Below the pieces are notes generated by a model. That model was not told the DNA's origin. It worked only from the letters and a program-made list of their open reading frames with translations, and did not search any database. Below, one piece after another: positions 45,148 to 55,400 of a DNA stretch of 64,000 nt. Both the position numbers and the translations under genes were made by a program. Numbering within the stretch: the first letter of the stretch is position 1; every line of letters starts with the position of its first letter. Source of the stretch: Trichopria drosophilae (taxonomy: Eukaryota; Arthropoda; Insecta; Hymenoptera; Diapriidae); contig CM059587.1 of assembly GCA_030407085.1 (NCBI GenBank), positions 80,527,001-80,591,000 of the forward strand, in the 5' to 3' direction.

Positions 45148-45899
45148 GTAAAAAAAATCGATGTAATTTTACAATGAAAAAGTGGAAATAAAAATACCAG
45201 TGAAAGTCACTGTAAATTTACAGTGATATTGTAAAATTCCTTCATTATCGTTATAATTTTACATGTGCACTGTAAACCGGACAAAATCAGTTCTATATTT
45301 ACACGGCACTGTAATATTACAATTGGACTGTAAAATTCCTCGAGTTTTGTCGGAATTTTACATTTCCACTGTAAAATTACATTGGCTCAGTGAAATGTCC
45401 CAAGTTTTGGTGTAACTTTTAGATGTGATGGGAATGATATACCAATATATCAACTAAATATAAAATTAGATATGAATTCCCTTTTCGTTAAAAATATAAA
45501 GTCACTCAATAAACGAAATAGCACATCTGTGCGGTAGTATACAATGTATACAGTCAACAGCGCCACAGCGGTCGACGAGAAAGGCGAGAACCACTTTACA
45601 GTGCGCGTATAATTTTACATTTTCCGTGCTTTTTTACGCGGAAAACAATTGAAAATTACAAAGACGATGTAAAATTACATTTTTTTAAATTACACAATCG
45701 CTGTAAAATTACAACGATTCCTACTGGTATTTTTATTTCCACCTTTTACGCTGTAAATTTTACACGTTTGCGGTAAATTTTCTTCTGTTTTCGTTGGATA
45801 TTTACCGAAAACATGCAATTTTACAACGCGAGTAATAGGAAATTTCAACAAAATTGTAAAATCTCAGAAATGTAATTTTACATTTCTTTTTTACAGTGT
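45148..45899. mobile_element. GTAAAATTACA-rich palindromic element
   Basis: Ends CTGTAAAAAAAATCG and CTTTTTTACAG bound about 750 bp. The interior holds more than a dozen TGTAAAATTACA, TGTAAATTTACA or one-off variants, plus GTGGAAATAAAAATACCAGT and its inverse near 45730. Related fragments are at 19404-19740, 24090-24490 and 30202-31515. Confidence 0.65.
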
Positions 45900-46809
45900 A
45901 CATATTCGCGCTTCAGAACTCTTCTCAATTAAGCGTCATTTAAACTTATTTTAAGCGTGCGATTCGCTCCATTAAGCGTACAATTTCGCAAAAAACGAAA
46001 TGTACTTTCGCTGCGCGCTTTAATATACATACCAGGGAGGTTTTTGGTCAATTCGTAGATCAAAAGTCCTAAAAGTGAAAGTCGTAGAAATGACTACAGT
46101 AGTGTGGTGCATCATATATAGGAGGGTGTACTATATGAGATCCCGAAGAGCCGAGGATCGTTAGTGGTCTTAGGCTGAAGGACTAACTAGTCCAGTGCCG
46201 TGGTAGTAGGGGAATACTCAACATAAAATCACAATTGAAAAGAAGAAGTTTATACCTGCTCAATCGAAGTTGCCACTTTCGGAAATGCATTATGGGTCGT
46301 GCGACATACGGGAAGCATTGTGTGCAACGCCTGTTACATTCCACTAATTTCCACTGTGAAATCTTCTAATGAAGGTGTGTACAATATATACGATAATATA
46401 AATTAATTTCAATTTTAATACCTCTGAAAAGTGCCGCCAAAGTTTAACCTCAAAATAGTCGATAAATGTTAAAAAAATGTATCATCCGCGGGGAGTTCCG
46501 AGAAAATACAAAACTTTAAGTTGTAGATAAACAAATGCTCAAACAAAGTACAAAGTATGAACTTGCGATTTTCATCTGTTTAAACAGAAGGTCTGTATTT
46601 GATTTGATATCCTCGTCCTCGCAAACAAGTTCAGTGGTTCTCAACCAAACATGACGTGTTTACATATGTAAAGTATAAATGTTGACTTTTATTCGCAGAT
46701 ATACACATTCTGTTAGATGCATTGAAATGAATGAATTTTAAATAATTTGAAAATTAATGATTAATAACTATGTGTTAAAATAAATAAAATAAATAAGAAA
46801 AATATGGTA

Positions 46810-47049
46810 CAGTAGGACCCCTCTTATTTGAACAGCTAAAGTTTTTCAAGATTGCGCCGACCCCTCTTATTTCAATTCTCCCATTACCCCTACTCACATA
46901 CACATAAAATTTGACGTTGTATAAGTTGAATATCGAAATCACCGATATGTTGAAATATCGATATTAACATCGAGATATTTTACGTTCTGTTCGAGTGGTG
47001 GTGGGGGAAGACGCGAGGGGAAACGATTAAAATAAGAGGGGTTCTACTG
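46810..47049. mobile_element. pogo-like MITE, family D
   Basis: A 240-bp element with CAGTAGGACCCCTCTTATTT and AAATAAGAGGGGTTCTACTG-like ends (right end AAATAAGAGGGG) and TA on both sides (46808-46809, 47050-47051). The subterminal AAGATTGCGCCGACCCC is a variant of the AAGATGGCG motif. The interior has a CGATATTAACATCGAGATA dyad. Confidence 0.8.
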
Positions 47050-47239
47050 TATATTATGTTTACATTACGTTTTTATTTATTGCATTTATAGATATTGAAA
47101 ATAACATTGTTTTTATTAGTAATAGTAAAGTATGTTTGCATTATTAAGCAAACAGAAGTATTTATTATTTACAATATTACGTTATTTATATTGGTCCGTA
47201 CAAAGTTTAGTTTTTATTGTTTTTTAACCTTTTTGCAGA

Positions 47240-47454
47240 CAGGCGATTTCGAATGCAAACAGTGGGAGATATATGAAAGGATAAAAATGGTTCGGCATGA
47301 AGAACTCTCCTTGCAAAGTTCAATTCTGCAAGCAAACATTTCCAAGAAAAAAATGAAATTTATAATTTCTACTACGTCGTTAGATGTTAAAAATTGCTAT
47401 CCAATGGCAACTCTAAATTCGATGAATCGCACCGAAAAATCTACATATTTCTAA
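47240..47454 (+). other. possible orphan exon-like frame
   Basis: A pyrimidine-rich TTTTTTAACCTTTTTGCAG precedes an open frame that starts ACAGGCGATTTC and runs about 70 codons to a TAA (TGDFECKQWEIYERIKMVRH and onward). It looks like an acceptor plus terminal exon, but no domain is recognisable and no partner exon is seen. Chance is the simplest alternative. Confidence 0.15.
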
Positions 47455-47556
47455 AAAAAAAGAATAGGAAATGGTTGAATTCATAATTTACATTTCAGGT
47501 AAACTATTGTCAATATATCAATATGGTAGTTGTATCATGGTGGCCCTTATTTTATT

Positions 47557-47668
47557 GATTTTTCCCATTTCGAGACACTCATTAAAAATGCATTCATTAA
47601 TAAAGTAATAAATTTAGAATTTTTTCAGATTTTTTAATCAACACTCACTTGTGTCTCGAAGGGTTAAA
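47557..47668. mobile_element. short TTAA-type MITE
   Basis: CCCATTTCGAGACACTCATT on the left pairs with CACTTGTGTCTCGAAGGG on the right, followed by TTAA. It spans about 110 bp. The left TTAA is not preserved. Confidence 0.5.
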
Positions 47669-47732
47669 AATTTTGTGATTCTGACCTATCTTAACATTAT
47701 TTTACATGTAAAATCCCCAAATAGCAACGTGA

Positions 47733-47846
47733 GTTCCAAGTAAACAAAAATGGATTGAAAGGAATTAAATTAAATTCCTTTAAATTCCTTTTTTGACCAT
47801 TTTGGAATTGGTGAATTCCTTTCAATCCCTTTTTTGTTTACTGGGT
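47733..47846. mobile_element. palindromic MITE with (C)CCAGTAAACAAAAA ends
   Basis: AGTAAACAAAAATGGATTGA with AAGGAATTAAATT pairs with its complement ending TTTTTTGTTTACTGGG. It is like the palindrome at 63200-63311 and the AACAAACGAAAAAG ends in the 5-8 kb complex. Confidence 0.6.
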
Positions 47847-48549
47847 TGACATAGGGTGCATAATGAATCTCATAAATGAGATTAGGGGGATTCTATAGTT
47901 TTCGAACGATAAGGTAAGAATTTTCACTAAAAACAGTCAAAGTCGGGAATATCTAATGTACAATTTTTCATCAAAATTACAGTATTTCTTAATCTCAAAA
48001 ATCTTCCAAAATAGTTTTAGCAAATTTTAAGTTTTTAAAATTCAAAATATATTACATATGCGTATTTCGGGGCCCCAAAAATCTTCGAATTGTCTTTAAA
48101 ATGGTTGTACTACCATATTGAATTTTGGTAATCTGACCCCATATTCGTCATCAGCGACCATAAAACCCCTTTAGTAAAAATACCCATGAAAATCGAAACT
48201 GAAATAAGCTGGAAAACGCTTTTTTTCCAAAAAATTGAATTTTTTTAGTGTTTGTTTATTTATAACACGTTTACAACAAATAAAATTTGAATGTTAGTGG
48301 TATAATATTGTTGACAAAAACCTTAGCTACTATAAACCCAACCAATATTTTTAAATACCTCAAAATTTAATTTTTATAAATTAAAAGGGTTAAAAATATA
48401 AGATTTTACTACATTGTATTTTAAAAATGCTTGCTATTGTAATATATAATAAAATATATAATCTAAAATAAAGAATTACTATTTATAGATTGTTCATTAT
48501 TATATAAGCACCTTGCTGCAGGAACCAGACATGGTCCAGAAAAGAAATG

Positions 48550-48890
48550 AGGATTTTCAAGCGAATCGATCATTTTTTGAAAAAGTCGCCCTTCATTTTA
48601 GATCCGCCATTTTGAATTTTTGAAAACGAATTTCAAATTCGTAATCACCTTGCAAACACGGAAAGTAACAGTTGTGTAATATTTACGTAAAGGTTACATT
48701 GTTACATAAATGTTACATAGTTATTACATAACTGTTATTTTTGTGTTTGCAGGGCAACGACCCCAAAAACCCTCGAGATTTTCAAGCGAATCAGATCATT
48801 TTTTTGAAAAAGTCGACCTTCATATTAGATCCGCCATTTTGAATTTTTGAAAACGAATTTCAAATTCGTAATCAGCGACAAAACCCTTCT
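48550..48890. repeat. duplicated ATGGCGG-type segment split by a MITE
   Basis: GATTTTCAAGCGAATC ... GATCCGCCATTTTGAATTTT occurs at 48552-48650 and again at 48775-48880. The 106-bp TGCAAACAC MITE (48648-48753) and a short spacer lie between. Nearby, GAAAGGG|TTAA (TTAA 48928-48931) looks like a piggyBac-type right end. Confidence 0.65.
48648..48753. mobile_element. MITE with TGCAAACAC ends, copy 2
   Basis: CCTTGCAAACACGGAAAGTA at the left and TTTTTGTGTTTGCAGGG at the right, with TTACATAACTG inside. About 85-90% like copies at 4447 and 6364 by eye. Confidence 0.7.
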
Positions 48891-49421
48891 AAATTTTGTT
48901 GAAAAGAAAAATATGTGACTGAAAGGGTTAACTACCAAAACCAATTAGCCAATCATTACAACTATTACAAAATACATACAGTAGAACCCATCTTATTTCA
49001 ACTGGTCATGGTTTTCAAGATGGCGCCGACCCCTCTTATTTGAAATTTCCCCTTGCTCTATTTAACGCTTTAATAGTGGATGATAAGATAATATGATCTT
49101 TTTATTTTTGTTAGACATCGTATATATTTTAGAGTTGAATTATGTAAAATATATATATAATTTATCTGAAAAATGTGTAGAGAATTTTAAATTTGGATAA
49201 AAATGTAACGAGATCATAACTCGTTCCTTTATGTGATAAATAAAGACTGCAACCTTTCGCATTTATTTATGATCATTTATATCTGCATTCGAGTGTAAAA
49301 ATAAACATTTTAAATTTACATTATGCACTTTATTGCATATAATTATGTATCAATAATTTTTTCATTCACAAACAAATACACTGTGATTAAGACCGAAATG
49401 AATATAGGAGACAATATTTAA

Positions 49422-49727
49422 CCCAAATTTGCAAATATGATTAATGAAAGCTTCAAATCACTTCAAATTCAGTACTAAGCTGCTGATATTGGATTTGTTT
49501 GTTACTTTGCAAATGAAAGACTTTTCAATTTTTGTGGAGGTCTTGAAATACACATCATTAAAAATTGACAACATCCTAACCTTCAAATGTGTACTTTTAT
49601 TTTACAAAATTAGCAGCTTCTCGAATAATTTGTATTATGTAAATCACGAGTTTGATGCAGAAGTTTACATTAATTTGAAATTTCATTACATATCAGTCTA
49701 CCGACTATACATGTTTGCAAATTTAGG
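49422..49727. mobile_element. 306-bp TTAA-target MITE
   Basis: CCCAAATTTGCAAATATG and CATGTTTGCAAATTTAGG ends with TTAA at 49418-49421 and 49728-49731. The 95-aa frame at 49444-49731 lies inside the element and resembles no protein. Confidence 0.65.
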
Positions 49728-49765
49728 TTAAACGGTATTTACACTGTACAACTTTGATGGTTTAA

Positions 49766-51292
49766 CCCGTTTCCGCCCAAAATGCCGTAAATTTCACTAC
49801 ATTTTAATCGTCACTTTTCTTATAGAAACTAACGATGAATAATTCTGAATATTTAGATTCTATTAGTTTTCAACCCTCCTCTTTCCGAATCCGAAGTCCG
49901 TTTTTCGCTAGGAGCAGTCATTTTTTAAATATGGCGGCGAAAAGTCAAAAAAATAGAGAAAATTTCGATTTTTGGATCGGTTTTTCATGTTTTTCAATAG
50001 GTTCGCGCAGACCGATCATTCCAAAGACCTGGATCTGGTGGCATAATGAGTTTGACTAAAAGTTGACATGATCAGATATGCAAAATATAAGATGGCTGAT
50101 TTTTCGCCGAATTTTGTGTTTTTATAGCATTTTCGACATTATTAGCTATTTATAAATATTGTGGTACACTTATTATTGATTTATGCAATCATTTGTAACA
50201 GTATCTTCTATCCAATACTCGAAATTCAAAATGGCGGTTCCAAGATGGCCGATTGTAATGCAAAAAAATGTCTTGATCCAGATGAAACGGACTACTCGGT
50301 GGTTTTCGGAGTCTCAGATTACGAATATGACATTTGATTTTCATAATTCAAAATGGCGGACCCAAAATGGCGGACGAAAATACAAAACGTTGCATGTCCA
50401 AAATGAAAATGGTTACTCGAGGGTTTTATATTATATAGTTCCCAATTATAGAAGTCTTAATTGTAAATTATATTACTGTAAAAACTGTTTTGCAATAAAA
50501 CATAGAAATTAATAATTTATGGTAGATTAAAAAATTTAAGCAGACAAATTTATAAAACGGAAATAAATAAAAATGCAAAAAAAAACAAAAAAAAAATAAA
50601 CAAAAATTGAAATATAAATATAAAAAATAAAAAATAAAAAAAAAATATAAGATTCTCTACAATCATTGACCTCCACGTGGTGAGAGTTGAAAACATGAAA
50701 AACCATGGCTAACAAATGATAAAAACACAATAAAATTAATTTTATAAGACTTCAATAATTGTGAACTATATAATATAAAACCCCCGAGTAGTCAGTTTCA
50801 TCTGGATCAAGAAATTTTTTTGCATTTCAGTCGGCCATCTTGGAACCGCCATTTTGAATTTCGAGTATTAGATAGAAGATACTGTTACAAATGATTGCAT
50901 AAATCAATAATAAGTGTACAACGATATTTATAAATAGCTAATAATGTCGGAAATGCTATAAAAACACAAAATTCGGCGAAAAATCCGCCATCTTATATTT
51001 TGCATATCTGATCGTGTCAACTTTTAGTCAAACTCATTATGCCACCATATCCAGGTCTTTGAAATGATCAGTCAGCGCGAACCTATTGAAAAACATGAAA
51101 AACCGATCCAAAAATCGAAATTTTCTCTATTGTTTTGCCTTTTCGCCGCCATATTTAAAAAAGGGCTGCTCCTAGAGAAAAACGGACTTCGGATTCGGAA
51201 AGAGGAGGATTGAAAACTATAGAATCTAAATATTCAGAGTTATTCATCGTTAGTTTCTATAAGAAAAGTGACGATTAAAATGTAGAAACGGG
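49766..51292. mobile_element. 1527-bp TTAA-target palindromic element
   Basis: CCCGTTTC and GAAACGGG ends are flanked by TTAA (49762-49765, 51293-51296). Arms of roughly 520-680 bp are near-identical reverse complements (TTTCCGAATCCGAAGTCCG pairs with CGGACTTCGGATTCGGAAA). Several ATGGCGG motifs lie in each arm, and the loop (50460-50740) is A-rich. No transposase is present. Confidence 0.8.
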
Positions 51293-51517
51293 TTAAACAC
51301 TGTAAACTGTATCGAGATGTTCGAGCGGTGGTGGGGGAAGGCCTGAGGGGAAAGGATTCAAATAAGAGGGGCAATTGAAATAAGTGGGGTTCTACTGTAC
51401 TTAAAGAAATGGAGATTTTTTGAACGTGCTCAATTATCTACATTAAATTTGTATATTTTATAGACGTGAAATAATTTGTTCTACAACAAAAAGGAGAAAA
51501 TATCTAATGGAGGCACA

Positions 51518-51544
51518 GGTTAGGTTAGGTTAGGTTAGGTTAGG
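51518..51544 (+). repeat. interstitial (TTAGG)n-type array
   Basis: Five consecutive GGTTA units (the TTAGG insect telomere unit). It is short and lies just 3' of TTC27. It could be a telomere-like remnant or a simple repeat carried by another element. Confidence 0.8.
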
Positions 51545-51846
51545 AATGATTAAAATAATCTGAAAAAATTCTAAATGTTCGTATTAAACTGTGCACTTAA
51601 TGAGGGTCCAACTGAAATTAATACTTTAAGGGCCATCCTATCATGTATTTCTCAATTTACAAGTTGAAATTTGCGCTGTAATTTTGAAAACATAATTTGC
51701 AATCTACTTTTTCAGAATGATTCAACGTCCTTACACCACGGGTCAGTCTTCGTCTGAATTTGAAAAGTCAAGTACCAAAAAACGAAGCAGAATACATATT
51801 TGTGAAGGAAATTAATAATACAAGAGTCAAATAAAAATAAATGTAC

Positions 51847-51852
51847 TTTAAT
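51847..51852 (-). terminator. weak candidate poly(A) signal of TTC27
   Basis: ATTAAA on the minus strand about 26 nt after the TTC27 stop codon. It is the closest variant signal, with no canonical AATAAA directly nearby. Very tentative. Confidence 0.2.
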
Positions 51853-51877
51853 TCGCCACTCGAATCTTTTTACAAAT

Positions 51878-52447
51878 TTATGTACATGTTTTAATTTTAT
51901 CAAGTTCAGTTACAAGCAATGACAACATATCGTTGCCTTGCTCCAAGACCTGTTGTATCTCGTCATCTCGATCGCCGTAATCTTGTTTTTTAATTTGAAC
52001 CACAACATTGTTCAGTCTTAATTTACAACTAAGCAGCATTGTTCTCCTCTCCGAATCTGTAAAATTTTCACTACACTTGAGACACGTTTCGGCCACACGG
52101 ATGCAAATATCCATAACGTTTTTAACATCATTGACCGTTTTAAACCACCTCGGATTGGACACAGCAGCTTTGAACGCTCGCTCGAGATGTTGCGCAGCGT
52201 TTTGATTATCGTGCGGTTTCCCTCGTAAACAGGTAAGTTCCGCATAAAATTTCCAAATAGCTGCGTTACTCGGCACCAGCGACGTTAAATAACCGAACAA
52301 TTTTAAAGTCTCTTGAAGAAGATTTCTCGCTGGATTACCTTCGGCATCTTTGATATCGTTAACTATCGCATTCGTTAAAATACCCAAAACTTCGACATCT
52401 TCGTGCGCCCCTTTCAATTCCAGTATTCGAAAATAACATCCGATTAC
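51878..52447 (-). CDS. TTC27: TTC27 exon 8 (C-terminus and stop)
   Basis: Acceptor TTATTTAG|GTAATCGG. Residues 610-798 start VIGCYFRILELKG and end LVTELDKIKTCT before TAA (51878-51880). It contains helical C-terminal sequence with IWKFYAELTCLRGKP, matching the IWRLYAHVYG region of the vertebrate protein. Confidence 0.92.
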   Translation of the reverse strand, partial: VIGCYFRILELKGAHEDVEVLGILTNAIVNDIKDAEGNPARNLLQETLKLFGYLTSLVPSNAAIWKFYAELTCLRGKPHDNQNAAQHLERAFKAAVSNPRWFKTVNDVKNVMDICIRVAETCLKCSENFTDSERRTMLLSCKLRLNNVVVQIKKQDYGDRDDEIQQVLEQGNDMLSLLVTELDKIKTCT

Positions 52448-55400
52448 CTAAATAAAAATTTTTTAATTTTACAAACTGAATGGCCCTCCCCTTATTTTAA
52501 CTCCTCTTATTTTAACTGCGTCTTTTATTTTATATAACTGTTTTTCGTCTCTTATATTAACTTCTTCCCCTCGTGAGTTCCCCCACCATCACCATTTGAA
52601 AGTGTTCAAAAAAGAATGCGGACTGCTCTTTGCGCTTGCGCATACAGTAAAACCCCTCTTACTTGAACACTCGCTTTCTTGAATACCCCGTCTATTTGAA
52701 CAAAATAACCTCGTTTATTTGAACGATTTCTACTTCCCCTTACCCCCACTACTCGCTCTTACGCGGATGCAAATTCCAATGCGCGTGCGCTACTCACGCC
52801 GGATGGGTATATTGCGCGAGGAGTGGGGACAACTGTAAGCGTTGAAATAAACGGGATCGGTGGGGGAAATGCCGGCTCGACCCTGTCCAAGTAAGAGGGG
52901 TTTTACTGTACAGGTGAAGAAGGAAAATTAGAATAAGGGAAGGACTACTGTATATCTCCTTTCTCTGTTTTTATTCTCTCATACTGCCAGTGGTGGGGAT
53001 GAAGTGAAGGGGTAATATAAGGGAAGAAGCCGACATCTTCCTTGACTCGAAAAGTTAAAATAAGGGGAGGGCCACTGTAGATTGTAACTTAATCGTACAG
53101 TAGCCCTTCTCTTATTCTAATTTGTCCAGACAGGCAAGATGGCGTCTCCTTCTCGTATTCTAATTTGCCGCCAAAAACGTTTGGACTTTTCTAGGATCTT
53201 GTGAGGGGTTTTTACATCAATGTTAATTCACACAATATTATTTATTAAACAGATAACCGAACTAACTTATTGTTAAATGTTTTTGTTTTTAAAAAGAGTT
53301 TTTTTAGGTTATGTTTGTATGCATGAAATTAGATTAGAGGAAGTGAAAAAATTAGAATAAGGGAAGGAGTACTGTACAGTACTCCTTCCCTTATTCTAAT
53401 TTCTTCTCTTTTCCTATTCTAATATTTCCCCTCACGCGTTCTGCCCACTGACGTGTGGATTATCTAAATAAAAATAACGGCGCATGCGCAACAAAGGAAA
53501 AAGAGACAACAGTGAGACAGCAAATTTTAGTAGTGGGGGAGAGGAGAAAATTAGAATAAGGGAAGACGGCCGCCATCTTGCCTGATTGGACAAATTAGAA
53601 TAAGGGAGGACTACTGTACAGTGGCCCTCCCCTTATTTTAACTGTTTTTCGTCCCTTATGTTAACTTCTTCCCCTCGTGAGTTCCCCCACCATTCACCAT
53701 TTGAAAGTATTCAAAAAAGAATGCGCTCTGCTGTTTGCGCTTGCGCATACAGGTGAAGAAGGACGCCACTACAGTAGTGTAGTGGGGGTTAGGGGAAAGT
53801 TGAACTTAAGGGAAGAAGCCGCCATCTTTATAGCTGAAATGTAAAACTTACGGGGAGAGCTACTGTATATACAGTAGCCCTTCTCTTATTCTAATTTGTC
53901 CAGACAGGCAAGATGACGTCTCCTTCTCGTATTCTAAATTGCCGCCAAAAACGTTTGCACTTTTCTAGGATATCGTGAGGGGTTTTTACATCAATGTTAA
54001 TTTACACAATATTATTTATTAGACTGATAACCGAATTGACTTATTGTTAAATGTTTATGTTTTTAAAAAGAGTTTTTTTAGGTTATGTTTGTATCCATGA
54101 AATTAGATGAGAAGAAATGAAAAAATTAGAATAAGAGAAGAAGTTAGAATAAGAGGAATTAGAATAAGAGAAGGACTACTGTATAAAGGTCCTTTGTCTA
54201 CAATCTATTACATAGTCTGTGATCTATATTCGTCATAGAGTCCCTCTAAGAAGGAGAATGTGTTTTAACGCGAATCGCATTCTTTTTTCTGGAATTACAG
54301 TAGTGCTTCTCTTATTCTAATTTTCTCCTCTCTCCCACTAAACATTTGCCGTCTCGCTATTCCTCTCTCTTTCTCTTTCGCAGAGCATGCGCAGTTATAT
54401 GTCATATGTGTTGCTAAGAAGATATGCGCTTAAATAGTTGAACTGTGCCGAACTATTAGATATTGGCGGGATTTTAAAATTGAATTTCGTAATTGGTAAT
54501 TTGGGCAGTTTATATCTTCATATTTATTTTGTATAATTACTTAAATCTACTCAAATAATAAATATTTACATTTTTATCAAGGACATTATCGTTATTCTCG
54601 GCATTTCTTTAAAATTCCATGCTTTGATCTTTCGCGCGATCATCATAACCTCAAAAATGCAAAAATCAATATACAGTGGCCCCTATCCTAAGTTATCCCA
54701 TCCAAAGTTATACTATTCATTTCCCCTCTTCCCCCACCATAGCACACAGTAGCTGCTGGTTGCTCATTTTCGATATTATCCATTTTTATCTGGCTAATAA
54801 AAATGTTCACTTTTTCAATATTTGATTCTGTCAACTGTCGGTAGAATTTGATTTGACACTTCGGTAATCGGTTGTTTTATGGGTTTGGTTAAGTTAGTCC
54901 CACACATTCGCAAGTCGCAACGAACATAAAAGAAAATACGGCAGTGGGGGTAGTGAGGGGATATAACTTTGGACAGTCGGTCGCCATATTGGAAAACCCG
55001 ACCGCATAACTTAGGATGGGGACTACTGTAAAACTAAATTATTTCTATTTTTCTTTCTTTTTAACGATTCCAGGCAAGAAAGAGAAGCAAATATAAAACG
55101 ATTTTTCATAAATTCAGAAAACAGGGCTTTTTATGCATTAATTTTTTAAAATAGAATTTCAAATTATATATCCAGATATTTTACGCTCCATGAAAACGAG
55201 GGAAAGGCGATTTTGTGCAGGTGGGGGTGAAAAGATGGTAGAGTGGGGGAAATATCCGGATATTTTTCGCTTCATGAATTCGGACCTTAGGGGAAGAAGG
55301 CCGCCATCTTGCCTGATTGGACAAATTAGAATAAGGGAAGGAGTACTGTAGGTGCGATGGGGAGAACGCGTGAGGGGAAATATTAGAATAGGAGAAGTGA

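Larger units (their letters stand above)
48979..51397. mobile_element. pogo-like MITE, family D, split by TTAA elements
   Basis: The left end CAGTAGAACCCATCTTATTT with AAGATGGCGCCGACCCC (TA at 48977-48978) and the right end AAATAAGTGGGGTTCTACTG (TA at 51398-51399) belong together. About 2 kb of later insertions separate them, including TTAA elements at 49422-49727 and 49766-51292. Confidence 0.7.

Noticed and set aside
49444..49731. 95-aa plus-strand frame
   Set aside because: Falls inside a TTAA-flanked 306-bp MITE and overlaps its right terminus and TTAA.
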